64,000 nt of DNA from Sphingomonas sp. S1-29 (GTDB taxonomy: Bacteria; Pseudomonadota; Alphaproteobacteria; Sphingomonadales; Sphingomonadaceae), in NCBI RefSeq assembly GCF_026167545.1, contig NZ_CP110678.1, positions 2,539,501 to 2,603,500 on the forward strand, given 5' to 3'. The position numbers and the translations under genes were made by a program. Below the pieces are notes generated by a model, which was given only the letters and a program-made list of their open reading frames with translations, made no database searches and was not told the DNA's origin. Positions 1-8,881 of the stretch are shown piece after piece. Within the stretch, counting starts at the first letter, position 1. The number at the start of each line of letters is the position of its first letter.

Positions 1-1
1 C

Positions 2-598
2 AAACTGGCAGGCACCCAAGTCCTGTTTGACCTGTCTGCCACTTCGCTGCTGCGTGACGATGGACGCCCGCATGTCGCATTTCTCGCAATCGATGACGGA
101 ACGGGGCTCATTCTTGGGCATGCCATCGGGCTCGCCGAAGAGAGTAGGGCGGGATATCAAGCTGCAGCCCAAAATTCCCTAAGTCGTATCCTTGCCGCAC
201 TGCGTGCCAAGACAATCTGGTCAGAGACTATGGAGCGATCGCAAATTGTACCAGGGGTCGACGCACCCGCAATTGCTTCAATGTCGTCGCGGATCAAGGG
301 CGAGATAGGTGGGGCGGCTCCGCAGCTGACTGCCGAAGATAAGCAGGGCGGATATATTCGTCGTCACACGGGCCTTAAACTTGGTTCAATCCGAATGTTG
401 CCGTCCCGAACCGGTGCCGCCCCATCGGCCATGAAAATGACAAAGGGGGGGGAGCTGAACGTGACCGACGCCTTTGCTCGGATGGAGGTGGCGGTCACTG
501 AACACAACGCAGGGCTGCTGCTGAAGCTTGCAATTGAGGGCGATGCCGCTCCGCCGGGCAAGCTGATCCGGATGCTGGAAATGATCGCCGCCGCTTAG
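2..598 (+). CDS. Transposase-like protein, 5' end outside window
   Basis: An uninterrupted frame runs from base 2 to the TAG at 596-598, so the gene begins upstream of the window. The visible 198 residues contain a beta-hairpin-like stretch (AFLAIDDGTGLILGHAIG) that looks like the first strands of an RNase H/integrase (rve) fold, followed by helical segments. The layout resembles the protein coded on the opposite strand at 595-1512, with which it overlaps tail to tail by 4 bp. I infer a divergent or domesticated member of a DDE recombinase lineage. I cannot locate a full D-D-E triad, and the N-terminal half is missing. The coding call is firm; the family assignment is not. Confidence 0.5.
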   Translation, partial: KLAGTQVLFDLSATSLLRDDGRPHVAFLAIDDGTGLILGHAIGLAEESRAGYQAAAQNSLSRILAALRAKTIWSETMERSQIVPGVDAPAIASMSSRIKGEIGGAAPQLTAEDKQGGYIRRHTGLKLGSIRMLPSRTGAAPSAMKMTKGGELNVTDAFARMEVAVTEHNAGLLLKLAIEGDAAPPGKLIRMLEMIAAA

Positions 599-1512
599 GC
601 TGCCATTTGCAGTTCGGCATTGTGTCGATCGCGCGCCATTCGCAGTACGAGTTCGGCATCCTGCAGGTTGGGAGGACGATCGAGTCCTGAGCGCATCACG
701 GTCGTTGGTCGAACAGTCGGCGGACGGTAGCTAACGACCAGCAGCCCAATTCGCTTTCCCAGTGCATTGGAAAGCGCCCGCGCTGCTTCGTTGGTCGACA
801 CCCGGCAGACCGTCCTATCAGGTGGCAGATAGCGCGTGAGGGCCTTTGCATCCGATTCTCCAGCCATAATTGGTAGCGCGCCGAAGGGACGTTCGTGTTC
901 GATCGCCTCGGCGATTCGTCGCGCATCGAAGTCTCCTGCCGGTCGAGTCATGAGCAATTCGATGATTCTCCCAGTCGGGGTTTCCGCCGCAACAATCACC
1001 TCGGGAAAGGCGATACCCCGGCCCATATCGACGGGGAGGCGCAGATAAACCCGCGCAACTACAATGCCGTCGGGCTCTGCACTTCCATCGATGCCTCGTG
1101 TCTCGACGGCGAGTAGCCAAATCGTGCTGCGGGACGGCGCTTGCACGCCAGACCGCTCGCAGCGGTCTTCGGTTTTAGCAACCAAATCAGAAAGGGGCGC
1201 GGTAGCCCCGAGCTCGACGATCACTTCCCGCGCAATTTCGCGAGCCCGGGGATCGACTCCCTCGCGTCTGCTTCGGCTAGGATTTGCACGACGCATTCCC
1301 GGGGCCAGGGCGGTCGCATCCCGATGGACCAGCCAAGCCTTTACCAGGTTCGAAAACTGAAGCGGACCGAGGTCAAGCATCGCAGCGAACCGTTCCCGCT
1401 CGGCAGCGGTTTGATTTTCGAGAGCTAGATAGTCCCTCACAGCCTTTGCCCGTCGCCTCACCTCCGCCCATTTTAGCGGATCGATCTCGGTAAGATCCAA
1501 ATCTTCAATCAT
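595..1512 (-). CDS. Helix-turn-helix protein resembling a transposase/integrase N-terminal region
   Basis: A protein of 305 aa when started at the ATG at 1512, which has GGAGGA four bases upstream; an in-frame ATG at 1524 and longer extensions lack such a site. Residues about 10-120 are helical and look like the DNA-binding N-terminal half of Mu/Tn552-type transposases (an R-A-x-x-x-R-x-Y start, an L-G-L turn, an R-x-G linker, then P-S-R-S-T-I). Residues about 140-300 hold beta strands like an RNase H fold (EVIVAAETPTGRIIEL) but show no clear catalytic triad. It converges on the gene at 2-598, and the two stop codons overlap. I infer a pair of related, possibly domesticated, recombinase-derived proteins. 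Confidence 0.5.
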   Translation of the reverse strand: MIEDLDLTEIDPLKWAEVRRRAKAVRDYLALENQTAAERERFAAMLDLGPLQFSNLVKAWLVHRDATALAPGMRRANPSRSRREGVDPRAREIAREVIVELGATAPLSDLVAKTEDRCERSGVQAPSRSTIWLLAVETRGIDGSAEPDGIVVARVYLRLPVDMGRGIAFPEVIVAAETPTGRIIELLMTRPAGDFDARRIAEAIEHERPFGALPIMAGESDAKALTRYLPPDRTVCRVSTNEAARALSNALGKRIGLLVVSYRPPTVRPTTVMRSGLDRPPNLQDAELVLRMARDRHNAELQMAA

Positions 1513-2068
1513 ATTTTCCTCCATTCTATAGATGACATGACGGTGTTTGACGGCTGGGGATGTCGCCTCGCGTCGAGCTGCTGGTGAGAAATTTTCCGGT
1601 GCTGCTGGGCGCTTGGGGCGATGCCACTGAACGCTGCTTCCCCTGGCCCGCCCAGGCCACCCCAGCCCGGGTTGCACCGGTGATCAGGTATCGATCCGTG
1701 CGGGGGCGTTATTGTGATCCAGCAGGCTTACGCTGCCGAAGACGGGGTGTGCGTGGCCGAGATAGCGGCGGTCCAACAAGGAGCACCTGCGCGGCCGATC
1801 TCGCATCTTATCAGGGCGGGGTTGTACGTAGGTTGGACGCCTGCTTGCCAACGGTGGCGCACGCCGAGCGCCGCAAGCGGATTCGTTGCTTTTTCGCAAA
1901 GGCGTGAGAGCGCGCGAAAGCCAGCGGCTGCTGGCGGGGCGATGCAATCGCCCTGCTTAACTACCTCTCGGAATACGTGAGGCTACATGTTGCCTTCTCT
2001 TGGCAACCGACCCGCCCACCGATAACGACCGCAGTCGAGATCACCGACACAGCTGAGGGCAACCGCGC
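1513..2068. other. Intergenic region without a supported gene
   Basis: About 556 bp between the transposase-like gene (start 1512) and rpsU. Several short frames are open on both strands, but none has a credible ribosome binding site or recognisable sequence. It must hold the promoters of both flanking divergent genes. I see no tRNA or strong hairpin. Confidence 0.5.
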
Positions 2069-2269
2069 ATGTTGATTACCGTACGCGACAACAATGTTGA
2101 TCAAGCTTTGCGTGCACTGAAAAAGAAGTTGCAGCGCGAGGGTGTTTATCGCGAAATGAAACTGCGCCGCCATTATGAAAAGCCATCGGAGAAGCGGGCG
2201 CGCGAGCGTGCCGCTGCAGTCAGCCGCGCCCGGAAAGCCGAGCGCAAGCGCCAAGAACGTGATAGCTGA
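2069..2269 (+). CDS. rpsU: 30S ribosomal protein S21
   Basis: A 66-residue basic protein with the family signature: a [16 protein letters not shown] start, then [20 protein letters not shown] and a lysine/arginine-rich tail. S21 binds the 30S subunit near the anti-Shine-Dalgarno region of 16S rRNA and aids initiation. The length is normal for alphaproteobacteria. The start ATG is preceded by GAGGG about nine bases upstream. The next gene begins 39 bp downstream on the same strand and may be co-transcribed. Confidence 0.97.
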   Translation: MLITVRDNNVDQALRALKKKLQREGVYREMKLRRHYEKPSEKRARERAAAVSRARKAERKRQERDS

Positions 2270-2308
2270 TCCGCTTGTCACCAGGGTATCGGGATCGGAA
2301 CGCTCGCA

Positions 2309-2509
2309 GTGAAAGTTGGGACCCGAATTGACGAGACTGGTACCTTGTTACGCGATGGCTGCGGCTTCTACCTGCGCCGCGACGCGGGCGGACGTTATCA
2401 GCTTGAATTGCAGCGTACGCCCGTGGACCTGGTCGAGAAGCGGGTAAGGCTGGTCGGCACAGTCGTCGGCGCCGAACTGGTCAGCGCCGACGGCGTCGCA
2501 CCCGAATAG
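2309..2509 (+). CDS. Small DUF5818-like protein
   Basis: A 66-residue protein starting at GTG. It has alternating strands: an E-T-G-T-L-L strand, a G-F-Y-L-R-R-D-A-G-G-R-Y turn, and a final K-R-V-R-L-V-G-T-V-V-G-A-E-L strand. This small beta-rich layout (tolerate a ligand, echo it in an OB-like sheet, end with a V-G-T-V hairpin) matches the DUF5818 family common in sphingomonads. The function is unknown. It lies 39 bp behind rpsU and could share its transcript. The start is uncertain because the upstream GGAACG is only a weak ribosome binding site. Confidence 0.6.
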   Translation: MKVGTRIDETGTLLRDGCGFYLRRDAGGRYQLELQRTPVDLVEKRVRLVGTVVGAELVSADGVAPE

Positions 2510-2779
2510 CGCGAGCGTGCGGCATTTGGTACAGAATCACCGACCTTACTCTGCCTGCCGGTAGCAAATGTAGCTGCAGAAGCGCCGAATGCCGGACGTT
2601 TAGCGCGGTTCTCGCGTACCCGGCAGGAGACCTTCGTTTATGTCGATCGCACGATTGCTTCCGGCGAACGCGATCCAGCCGAGCAGACGGCTTGTTTTTG
2701 GTGCGAAGCGACCACGGGCCTTCCCTTGATGTGGCGGCCGAATTGACAGACCTTATCTTGTTTCGAAAGGGAGGGGGCG

Positions 2780-3322
2780 ATGTCGATATGGGCAGCGTTA
2801 CTGCGAGGTGTGAACATAGGTGGTGATACTGCCCTCCCCATGACGCAGCTTAGACAGTTTCTGACTGATATCGGGCTCAGCAGTGTCCGCACGCTGCTTG
2901 CTTCAGGAAACGCCGTGTTCGAAGTCGATGGGCTGGACGCCTCTGCGATCGAAGATTTGCTAGAGCGAGAAGCGGCGGCGCGAATTCAGCTGAGGACGAA
3001 CTTCTTAGTTCGCAGTGATGACGACATAGCCGACGTGGCGACCGGAAATCCGTTCCCTGATGTCGGAGATACGCGGCCCGACCAACTTGTCGTAGCGTTT
3101 GGCCGGGTCACCGCCCCTGTAGATGTGCCGCAGAGACTAGCCGCCATCTATCACGGCTCTGAAAGGATCGAGGTGCGGGGGCGGGAAATGTACATCGATT
3201 TTCCAAATGGCCAAGGGCGCTCGAAACTATGGCCAGCTGTAGCGAAGCTCAAGCTGAACGGCATCGGTACCGCGCGAAACTGGAACACCGTTCTTAAGTT
3301 GCATTCCGCGATGCCGCTCTGA
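2780..3322 (+). CDS. DUF1697 domain protein
   Basis: A 180-residue soluble protein with the hallmarks of DUF1697: an N-terminal A-L-L-R-G-V-N-I-G-G, then M-T-Q-L-R, a S-V-R-T-L-L-A-S-G-N-A-V-F segment, and a C-terminal A-R-N-W-N-T-V-L-K-L. The family is widespread in bacteria and has no proven biochemical function. A purine-rich AAAGGGAGGGGGCG stretch directly before the ATG supports the start. The gene stands alone: about 270 bp of apparently non-coding sequence precede it, and the esterase gene converges on it from the other side. Confidence 0.9.
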   Translation: MSIWAALLRGVNIGGDTALPMTQLRQFLTDIGLSSVRTLLASGNAVFEVDGLDASAIEDLLEREAAARIQLRTNFLVRSDDDIADVATGNPFPDVGDTRPDQLVVAFGRVTAPVDVPQRLAAIYHGSERIEVRGREMYIDFPNGQGRSKLWPAVAKLKLNGIGTARNWNTVLKLHSAMPL

Positions 3323-3422
3323 ATCCGCCGATTTTAACCGTGATACCATGAAGTTTTTTACAAGCCGGGTCTATGCAAGGAGGGCGCTTGCAACTGACAG
3401 GATCCTGGCCCCAACGACCCAT

Positions 3423-3444
3423 ATGCGGACGGTCACGTCCGCAT
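3423..3444. terminator. Hairpin between convergent genes
   Basis: A perfect 8-bp inverted repeat (ATGCGGAC ... GTCCGCAT) with a 6-nt loop lies between the 3' ends of the DUF1697 gene and the esterase gene. Its position suits a bidirectional terminator, but no U-tract follows on either strand, so this is only a positional inference. Confidence 0.35.
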
Positions 3445-3509
3445 TAGCGCTTTCCGGAACCGACCGTCGAGCAAGCATCGCGGTCTCCGGAAAAAACATG
3501 GGCTGGTCG

Positions 3510-5171
3510 TCAAGCGCGCAACAATATCCGACGCGATTCGCCCTCGGGATCGTCGACCATGCGGCATTGGTCGTCGAACACCATCGTCTGGCAACGCATT
3601 GGGTCGCTCGGGCTCCAGTCTAGCCCCGGCTGGCTGGGATTGCCCGTCCTCGCGAAGGTCGCCCAGGCGCCGGCCATCGTCCGCGCCAGCCGCTGCGCCT
3701 CGGGCGTATTGCCCGTGCCCTGTTCGCAGCGCGCGGTGTTGTCGAAGCAAAAGGCGAGGTCGGCGGTATGCCAGGCACCCGCCAGTCCATCGAGCTGCGG
3801 AGACTGCCACTGGAACAGATATTGGTAGACCGGTGCCCCGCCCTGCACGTGCTTGAGGCGCACCATGTCCTGCACCCGGTTGCGATAGGCGATGCTCTGT
3901 ACCCCGTAGGACAGCGTGCGGACCGCCTTTTCGGGATGCGCTTTCTTCATCGAGTCGATCAGCGCGTCGCCCTTCGCCGCGCCGAGCTGATCGGTCAGGT
4001 CCTTGCGCCACTCGGCTTCGTTGGGGTTCGAGCCCCAGCGCATGCCTTCCTCGCTGGTATTGCCGATCAGCATCGGCACATCGCGGGATACCTCGGGCGC
4101 CACATCGGCGAACGACCGGACGTCGATGACCTTGCCGTCGAGCGTCGGCCCCCAGCCCACCCGCGGCGTTGGCGGCGGCCCGCCCAGGCTGCGCACCATC
4201 GGTCCGTTGATCTCGCCGGCGACGATGTTGCTTGCGGCCGAGAGATCGACCCAGGCGATCTTCTGGAGCGCTGCGATGTCGTTGGCGGCGATGCCGAGAT
4301 GCTTGACCAGCCGCCGCGAATATTCGCGCGACTGCTGCGCCGTCGGCAGCGCGCCGCCGCCACCCGATTGCGCCGCCGCGCGGTGGATCAGCCCCTTGCC
4401 CGATCGCATGCCGAGCAGCGTGGTGACCTTCGAGCCACCGCCCGACTGGCCATAGATCATCACCTTGTCGGGATCCCCGCCGAACGCGGCGATGTTCTCC
4501 TGCACCCAGCGGAGCGCCGCGACGCAATCGGTCATGCTGACATTGACCGATTCTTCATAGGCCGAACCACCCACCTCGACCAGGTCAAGGAACCCCAGCA
4601 CGTTCAGCCGATGGTTGATCGACACCTGCACCACGTCGTGATGCCGTGCCATCTGCGCACCGTCGTGCGAGGCCAGTTCGTACGATGATCCGAAGGCAAA
4701 GCCGCCGCCGTGGAAATACACCATCACCGGGCGATTGCCGCTCAGCGATGGCGTCCAGACGTTGAGCTTGAGCATGTCCTCTCCCTGGAAGCCGTCGTCC
4801 CATTGCTGCAGGAACGTATGCTCGACCGCGCGGAAATTATGCGTCGTTTGCGGGCTGTTCGCGCCATAGACGAGCGCGTTGTACGGCTCGGTCCAGGCCT
4901 TTGGCGGCTTGGCGGGCAGCCAGCGATTTTCCCCGCCGGTATCCTGGCCATAGGGGATGCCCTTGAAGGTGAACACGTCGCCTGCGACATAGCCGCGCAC
5001 CGGACCATATCGCGTCTTGGCAATCGCGCTGTGCGGCGTCGTGCCGCCCCGCGCAGGGCCGCGCGGCGGTGGCTGGACGCTTTGCGCACGCGCGGGAGGC
5101 AGCGCCAGGCCGGCACCTGCCACCATCGATGCGATCAGTGCACGCCGACGGTTTATGAGCGGTCCGGCCAT
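3510..5171 (-). CDS. Exported type-B carboxylesterase
   Basis: A protein of 553 aa from the ATG at 5171, which follows AGGAG at an 8-base spacing; the in-frame ATG at 5246 would put 25 residues before the signal. The N-terminus carries N-R-R-R-A-L-I-A-S followed by a hydrophobic stretch and A-R-A-Q, a likely Tat signal peptide. The alpha/beta hydrolase core shows the oxyanion-hole motif HGGGF near residue 154, the nucleophile elbow YGQSGGG with Ser near 243, and the WHTADLAF histidine near 468. These are type-B carboxylesterase/lipase features, so it should hydrolyse carboxylic esters in the periplasm or outside. The substrate is unknown. It is divergent from another exported hydrolase (5286-6185) across a 114-bp spacer that must hold both promoters. 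Confidence 0.92.
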   Translation of the reverse strand: MAGPLINRRRALIASMVAGAGLALPPARAQSVQPPPRGPARGGTTPHSAIAKTRYGPVRGYVAGDVFTFKGIPYGQDTGGENRWLPAKPPKAWTEPYNALVYGANSPQTTHNFRAVEHTFLQQWDDGFQGEDMLKLNVWTPSLSGNRPVMVYFHGGGFAFGSSYELASHDGAQMARHHDVVQVSINHRLNVLGFLDLVEVGGSAYEESVNVSMTDCVAALRWVQENIAAFGGDPDKVMIYGQSGGGSKVTTLLGMRSGKGLIHRAAAQSGGGGALPTAQQSREYSRRLVKHLGIAANDIAALQKIAWVDLSAASNIVAGEINGPMVRSLGGPPPTPRVGWGPTLDGKVIDVRSFADVAPEVSRDVPMLIGNTSEEGMRWGSNPNEAEWRKDLTDQLGAAKGDALIDSMKKAHPEKAVRTLSYGVQSIAYRNRVQDMVRLKHVQGGAPVYQYLFQWQSPQLDGLAGAWHTADLAFCFDNTARCEQGTGNTPEAQRLARTMAGAWATFARTGNPSQPGLDWSPSDPMRCQTMVFDDQCRMVDDPEGESRRILLRA

Positions 5172-5285
5172 GTCTTGCTCTCCTATAACCGCCTCGTTTC
5201 GGGCGTTCAGCAAGCAAAGCGTAAAAGCGGCTATCCACCGCGTCAATACTCATACAAGATGTGCGAAAGGTTGGGAGACTATTGC

Positions 5286-6185
5286 ATGCATATCGGGCGT
5301 TTTGCGCTGGCCGTTGCAGCGGCATCGATCGGGTCGGTCGTCCAGAGCCAGGAAGTGGAACGCGGCAGCGGTCCCTATCCCGCGATCTTCGAGGAGCGGG
5401 CCGACCTGCCGAACCACGTCGTCTATCGCCCCAGCGATCTTGCGCCGGCGCGCTCGGACAGACTGCCGATCTATGTGTTCGGCAATGGCGGATGCAGCGC
5501 CGACGGCACCAGCTCGCGCAACCATCTGCTCGAGATCGCGTCGCGCGGCTATCTCGTGATCGCGTCGGGTACGATCCCGCGCGCTGCCGCTCCAGCGGCC
5601 CCGGCCCCCGCTCCGCCTCGGCCCGGTGCGAAGCTGACGACCGAAACCGAAACGCGCCTGCTCATAGATGCGATCGACTGGGCACAGCGCGAGAACAATC
5701 GCGCCGGCAGCCAGTTCGCAGGCCGGATCGCGACCGACAAGATCGCGGCATCGGGCTGGAGCTGCGGCGGGTTGCAGGCGCTGACCGCCGCGCAGGACCC
5801 GCGGGTCACGACGTCGGTCATCATGAACAGCGGCTTTTTTCCCGACGGTACCAACCCGTTAAGCGGCGTGGTATCGGCCAAGGCGCTGCTTAAGACGCTG
5901 CACGGATCGGTCCTCTACCTCCTCGGCGGCCCGACCGACATCGCCTATCCCAACGGCACCGATGATTACCGGCGGCTCGAGAACATCCCGGCGGCAATGG
6001 TGAACATCCCGGTCGGCCACGGCGGCACCTATATGCAGCCGCACGGCGGCGTCGGCGCAGAGGTTGTGACGGCATGGCTTGACTGGAAGCTGAAAGGTAA
6101 AAAGGCGGCCGAAGCCCGCTTCACCGGCCCCGAATGCGGCTTCTGCAACGATCCGCGGTTGACGCTTGAGCGCAAAGACTTCTGA
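5286..6185 (+). CDS. Exported alpha/beta hydrolase
   Basis: A protein of 299 aa from the ATG at 5286, placed about eight bases after GGGAG and at the start of a hydrophobic signal-like segment (M-H-I-G-R-F-A-L-A-V-A-A-A-S). The frame is open much further upstream, but that part is antisense to the esterase. The nucleophile elbow is G-W-S-C-G with Ser159; later, G-G-P-T-D and G-H-G-G supply likely Asp and His. A proline/alanine-rich loop lies at about 100-113. This fits a dienelactone-hydrolase or PET-hydrolase-like exported hydrolase; the substrate cannot be read from sequence. It pairs with the divergent carboxylesterase, suggesting a shared ester-degrading role (inference). Confidence 0.85.
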   Translation: MHIGRFALAVAAASIGSVVQSQEVERGSGPYPAIFEERADLPNHVVYRPSDLAPARSDRLPIYVFGNGGCSADGTSSRNHLLEIASRGYLVIASGTIPRAAAPAAPAPAPPRPGAKLTTETETRLLIDAIDWAQRENNRAGSQFAGRIATDKIAASGWSCGGLQALTAAQDPRVTTSVIMNSGFFPDGTNPLSGVVSAKALLKTLHGSVLYLLGGPTDIAYPNGTDDYRRLENIPAAMVNIPVGHGGTYMQPHGGVGAEVVTAWLDWKLKGKKAAEARFTGPECGFCNDPRLTLERKDF

Positions 6186-6433
6186 CAGATGCGGGTGTTG
6201 CCCCTATGCCGGCATGACCACTGTCGGTCATTCAGCACCGTCAGGGCGGCACCCGAAACCGGCAGCTCGTTCATCAGATTGAAACGAACGCTCCGGCCAG
6301 CTTAGACTGGCGCTCGGAACAGCTTAAATAGGGACGTTGCTGCCGGTTCGCTACAAGGCGGCAAGATGGTAAGAATTGCTGTGCCGCACCCAGAGCGCTG
6401 GTGTTGTTTCAAAAAGGATTCGGGCCGGTCGCG
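6186..6433. other. Intergenic region with degenerate repeat
   Basis: A 248-bp spacer between convergent genes. It contains a piece around 6212-6262 (TGACCACTGTCGGTCATTC and nearby GGCACCCGAAACC) resembling the degenerate intergenic repeats described under findings. No gene is supported. Confidence 0.35.
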
Positions 6434-8881
6434 TCAAGATGGCTCCGTATCCGGTCGGGTGAATAGGGACACGTTGACCAACTGGTTGATGCCGGCGGCC
6501 AAATTCTCGAGCTTATACGGCTTGCGCAATATCGGAAACGCGCGCTCGTTGATGGGGATGAATTGCTCGCTGCTGTAGCCGCTGGCAAGCAGGATAGGGA
6601 GGTCATTGCGCGACTCCTTTATCTGAGTGGCCAGTTCAAGCCCGCTCATACCGGGCATGACGATATCGGAGAACACAAGGTCAACCTCGTGTTCTTCGAT
6701 CAACCGGAGCGCCTCCTCCCCGTCGGACGCCTCAACCACCTTGCAGCCGAGATCCTCAAGCAGCTGGCGCGCGAAGTAGCGAACATGTTCGCTGTCTTCT
6801 ACAAGAAGAACTCTAAGGCCTTTCGGGAGCACGGCGTCACGCGCAAGAGCGTGCTCGTTCTCGCGCTGCTTTTCGGTTCGGGGCAGCCATAGCTCCACCA
6901 GTGTGCCGTAGCCTACTTCAGACTCGATGCGAGCCGATCCGCCCGATTGCACTGCGTAGCCGTGGATCTGCGAGAGACCGAGTCCAGTGCCTTTGCCGGT
7001 CGGCTTCGTGGTGAAAAAGGGCTCGAAAACGCGCTTGAGCGTTTCAGGCGCAATCCCTTCGCCGGTATCTCGGATCGACAAGATAACCCCATCACGCTGC
7101 TCTCGCGTGGCATTTGTGGTCGAAATCGTAATCCGGCCGCCCTTGGGCATGGCATCGCGGGCATTGAGAACCGCGTTCAGCAACGCGGCTTCAAGGCCAG
7201 TCGGGTCGATCTCCACCGGCCATAGTGCCGGGGTGAGATCGAGTTGAAGGTCATAGAGGCATCCCAGCGTGCGCTGAAGCATTTCTCCCATGGCATCCAG
7301 CCGGACGCTGAGGTCAATGACCTCGGGCTCGAGCGGCTGACGGCGGGCGAAGGCAAGCAGCTGGGAGGTCAGACTAGTTGCACGCTCAGCCGTCTCCAGC
7401 ATGACGCTCAAATAGCGGTTTCGCTTCTCAAGTGGCAGGTCCGGCTGCTTCAGCAAAAAATCCGCTGAGCCACGCATAACCGTCATCAGGTTGTTGAAGT
7501 CGTGGGCAATGCCACCGGCAAGCTCGCCCAGCGCCTGCAGCTTCTGGGACTGCAAAAGAGCTTCTTGCGTATGGCGCAGCTCCTGCTCCGCCTGCTTTTT
7601 CTCGCTTATGTCGCGGGTGATCTTGGCAAAGCCCACATGCTCGCCCGCATCATTGTAAATCGGGTCGATCAGCACGTGCGCCCAGAACAGCGAGCCGTCC
7701 TTCCGAACCCGCTGAGCTTCAGCTTCGAACTTCCCAGCCCGCAGGGACGTTTCCAAAGCGATGTCCGGAGCTCCCCGCTCGCGATCTTCTTCGGTGTAGA
7801 AGAGGGAGAAATGCTGCCCCAGGACCTCTCCTTCCTCGTACCCCTTTATGGTTTGGGCCCCCGAGTTCCAGCTCGCGATCCGGCCATGCCGGTCGAGCAT
7901 GTAGATGGCGTAGTCCCGCACTCCCTCGACCAGCATCTTGAGTTGAAGTGCAATGTCATAGGTGGCCTGCTCGAGACGCCGCGTTTCGGTTATGTCTCGA
8001 GTGATCTTGGCGAAGCCGATCAGCGATCCGTCCTCATCATGAACGGCATCCACGATCACATGTGCGAGGAACGTCGCCCCATCCTTGCGGAGCCGCCAAC
8101 CTTCCATCTCGAACCGCTTCTGCTCCGCGGCGGTCTTCAAGATACGGGCGGGCAGGCCGCCCCGTTGGTCGTCCGGCAGGAAGAACGTTGAAAAATGCCG
8201 ACCGATGATCTCGTCGGCCTCGTATCCCTTAAAGCGGCGGGCGCCAGCGTTCCAAGTGGTCACGCGACCCTCTAGGTCCAGCATGTAGATGGCGTAATCT
8301 TCGACCGAGCCGACAAGCAGCTGGAATCGCCGTTCGCTGTCGCGCAGCGCCCGCTCGCGCTCCTTTCGCTCGGTGATGTCGCGAGTGATCTTCGCGAAGC
8401 CTTTAAGCGATCCATCCTCGCCGTAGATCGCGTCCAGAACGGCATGGGCCCAAAAGCGACTACCATCCTTCCTGATTCGCCAGCCTTCGGCTTCGAAACG
8501 GCGTTCGCGCGCTGCCGTCGACAGAGCTCGAGCTGGCACGCCCGCTTCTCGATCCTCATGGGAGAAGAATCTGGAGAAATGCTCACCAATGATCTCGTTC
8601 GCCGAATACCCCTTGAAGCGCTCTGCTCCGGAGTTCCAGGTTACGATGCTGCCATGGGGATCCAGCATGTAAATCGCGTAGTCTGTCACAGCGTCCACTA
8701 GCAGCTGAAACGTCTCGGCTGGAGGCTGCTTACTAGTGTCAACTGTGTTCAAGATTTGATCCTGCGCTAGCGCCTCGGCCCACAAACATAGACCAAAGTC
8801 CATACCGAGCCGAAACCCTCGCGCAACAGGAATCGCATCTGGTTCAGAGAGGCTGTGCGCCCGACTAGAGCCCAGCTTCAA
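6434..8881 (-). CDS. Triple-PAS hybrid histidine kinase/response regulator
   Basis: Up to 815 aa. Three PAS domains in tandem lie at about 55-170, 185-297 and 312-427, each ending in F-A-K-I-T-R-D-I. The dimerisation/phosphoacceptor segment has G-G-I-A-H-D-F-N-N with His460, followed by an HWE/HisKA-type ATPase (D-T-G-E-G-I-A, G-T-G-L-G-L-S-Q) and a C-terminal receiver (about 687-815, phospho-Asp739, K-P-Y). No membrane segment is seen, so it is probably cytosolic. The longest start is a TTG overlapping the LOV-regulator gene by 17 bp; an ATG at 8803 is the alternative. Overlap indicates co-transcription with the photoreceptor gene. The PAS domains lack the LOV cysteine; their ligand is unknown. 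Confidence 0.93.
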   Translation of the reverse strand: MKLGSSRAHSLSEPDAIPVARGFRLGMDFGLCLWAEALAQDQILNTVDTSKQPPAETFQLLVDAVTDYAIYMLDPHGSIVTWNSGAERFKGYSANEIIGEHFSRFFSHEDREAGVPARALSTAARERRFEAEGWRIRKDGSRFWAHAVLDAIYGEDGSLKGFAKITRDITERKERERALRDSERRFQLLVGSVEDYAIYMLDLEGRVTTWNAGARRFKGYEADEIIGRHFSTFFLPDDQRGGLPARILKTAAEQKRFEMEGWRLRKDGATFLAHVIVDAVHDEDGSLIGFAKITRDITETRRLEQATYDIALQLKMLVEGVRDYAIYMLDRHGRIASWNSGAQTIKGYEEGEVLGQHFSLFYTEEDRERGAPDIALETSLRAGKFEAEAQRVRKDGSLFWAHVLIDPIYNDAGEHVGFAKITRDISEKKQAEQELRHTQEALLQSQKLQALGELAGGIAHDFNNLMTVMRGSADFLLKQPDLPLEKRNRYLSVMLETAERATSLTSQLLAFARRQPLEPEVIDLSVRLDAMGEMLQRTLGCLYDLQLDLTPALWPVEIDPTGLEAALLNAVLNARDAMPKGGRITISTTNATREQRDGVILSIRDTGEGIAPETLKRVFEPFFTTKPTGKGTGLGLSQIHGYAVQSGGSARIESEVGYGTLVELWLPRTEKQRENEHALARDAVLPKGLRVLLVEDSEHVRYFARQLLEDLGCKVVEASDGEEALRLIEEHEVDLVFSDIVMPGMSGLELATQIKESRNDLPILLASGYSSEQFIPINERAFPILRKPYKLENLAAGINQLVNVSLFTRPDTEPS

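Noticed and set aside
3768-4688. A long plus-strand open frame (306 codons)
   Set aside because: It lies antisense to the carboxylesterase gene, and its product has no recognisable motif; it results from high GC content.
4710-5285. A 192-residue N-terminal extension of the hydrolase gene starting at 5286
   Set aside because: The extension is antisense to the divergent carboxylesterase and precedes a good signal peptide, so it is not part of the protein.
7502-8191. A 229-codon plus-strand open frame
   Set aside because: Antisense to the triple-PAS kinase; no family motif.
6434-8881. LOV function of the three PAS domains of the kinase
   Set aside because: The required cysteine in a G-x-N-C-R-F-L-type motif is absent; the corresponding segments read I-I-G-E-H-F or similar.
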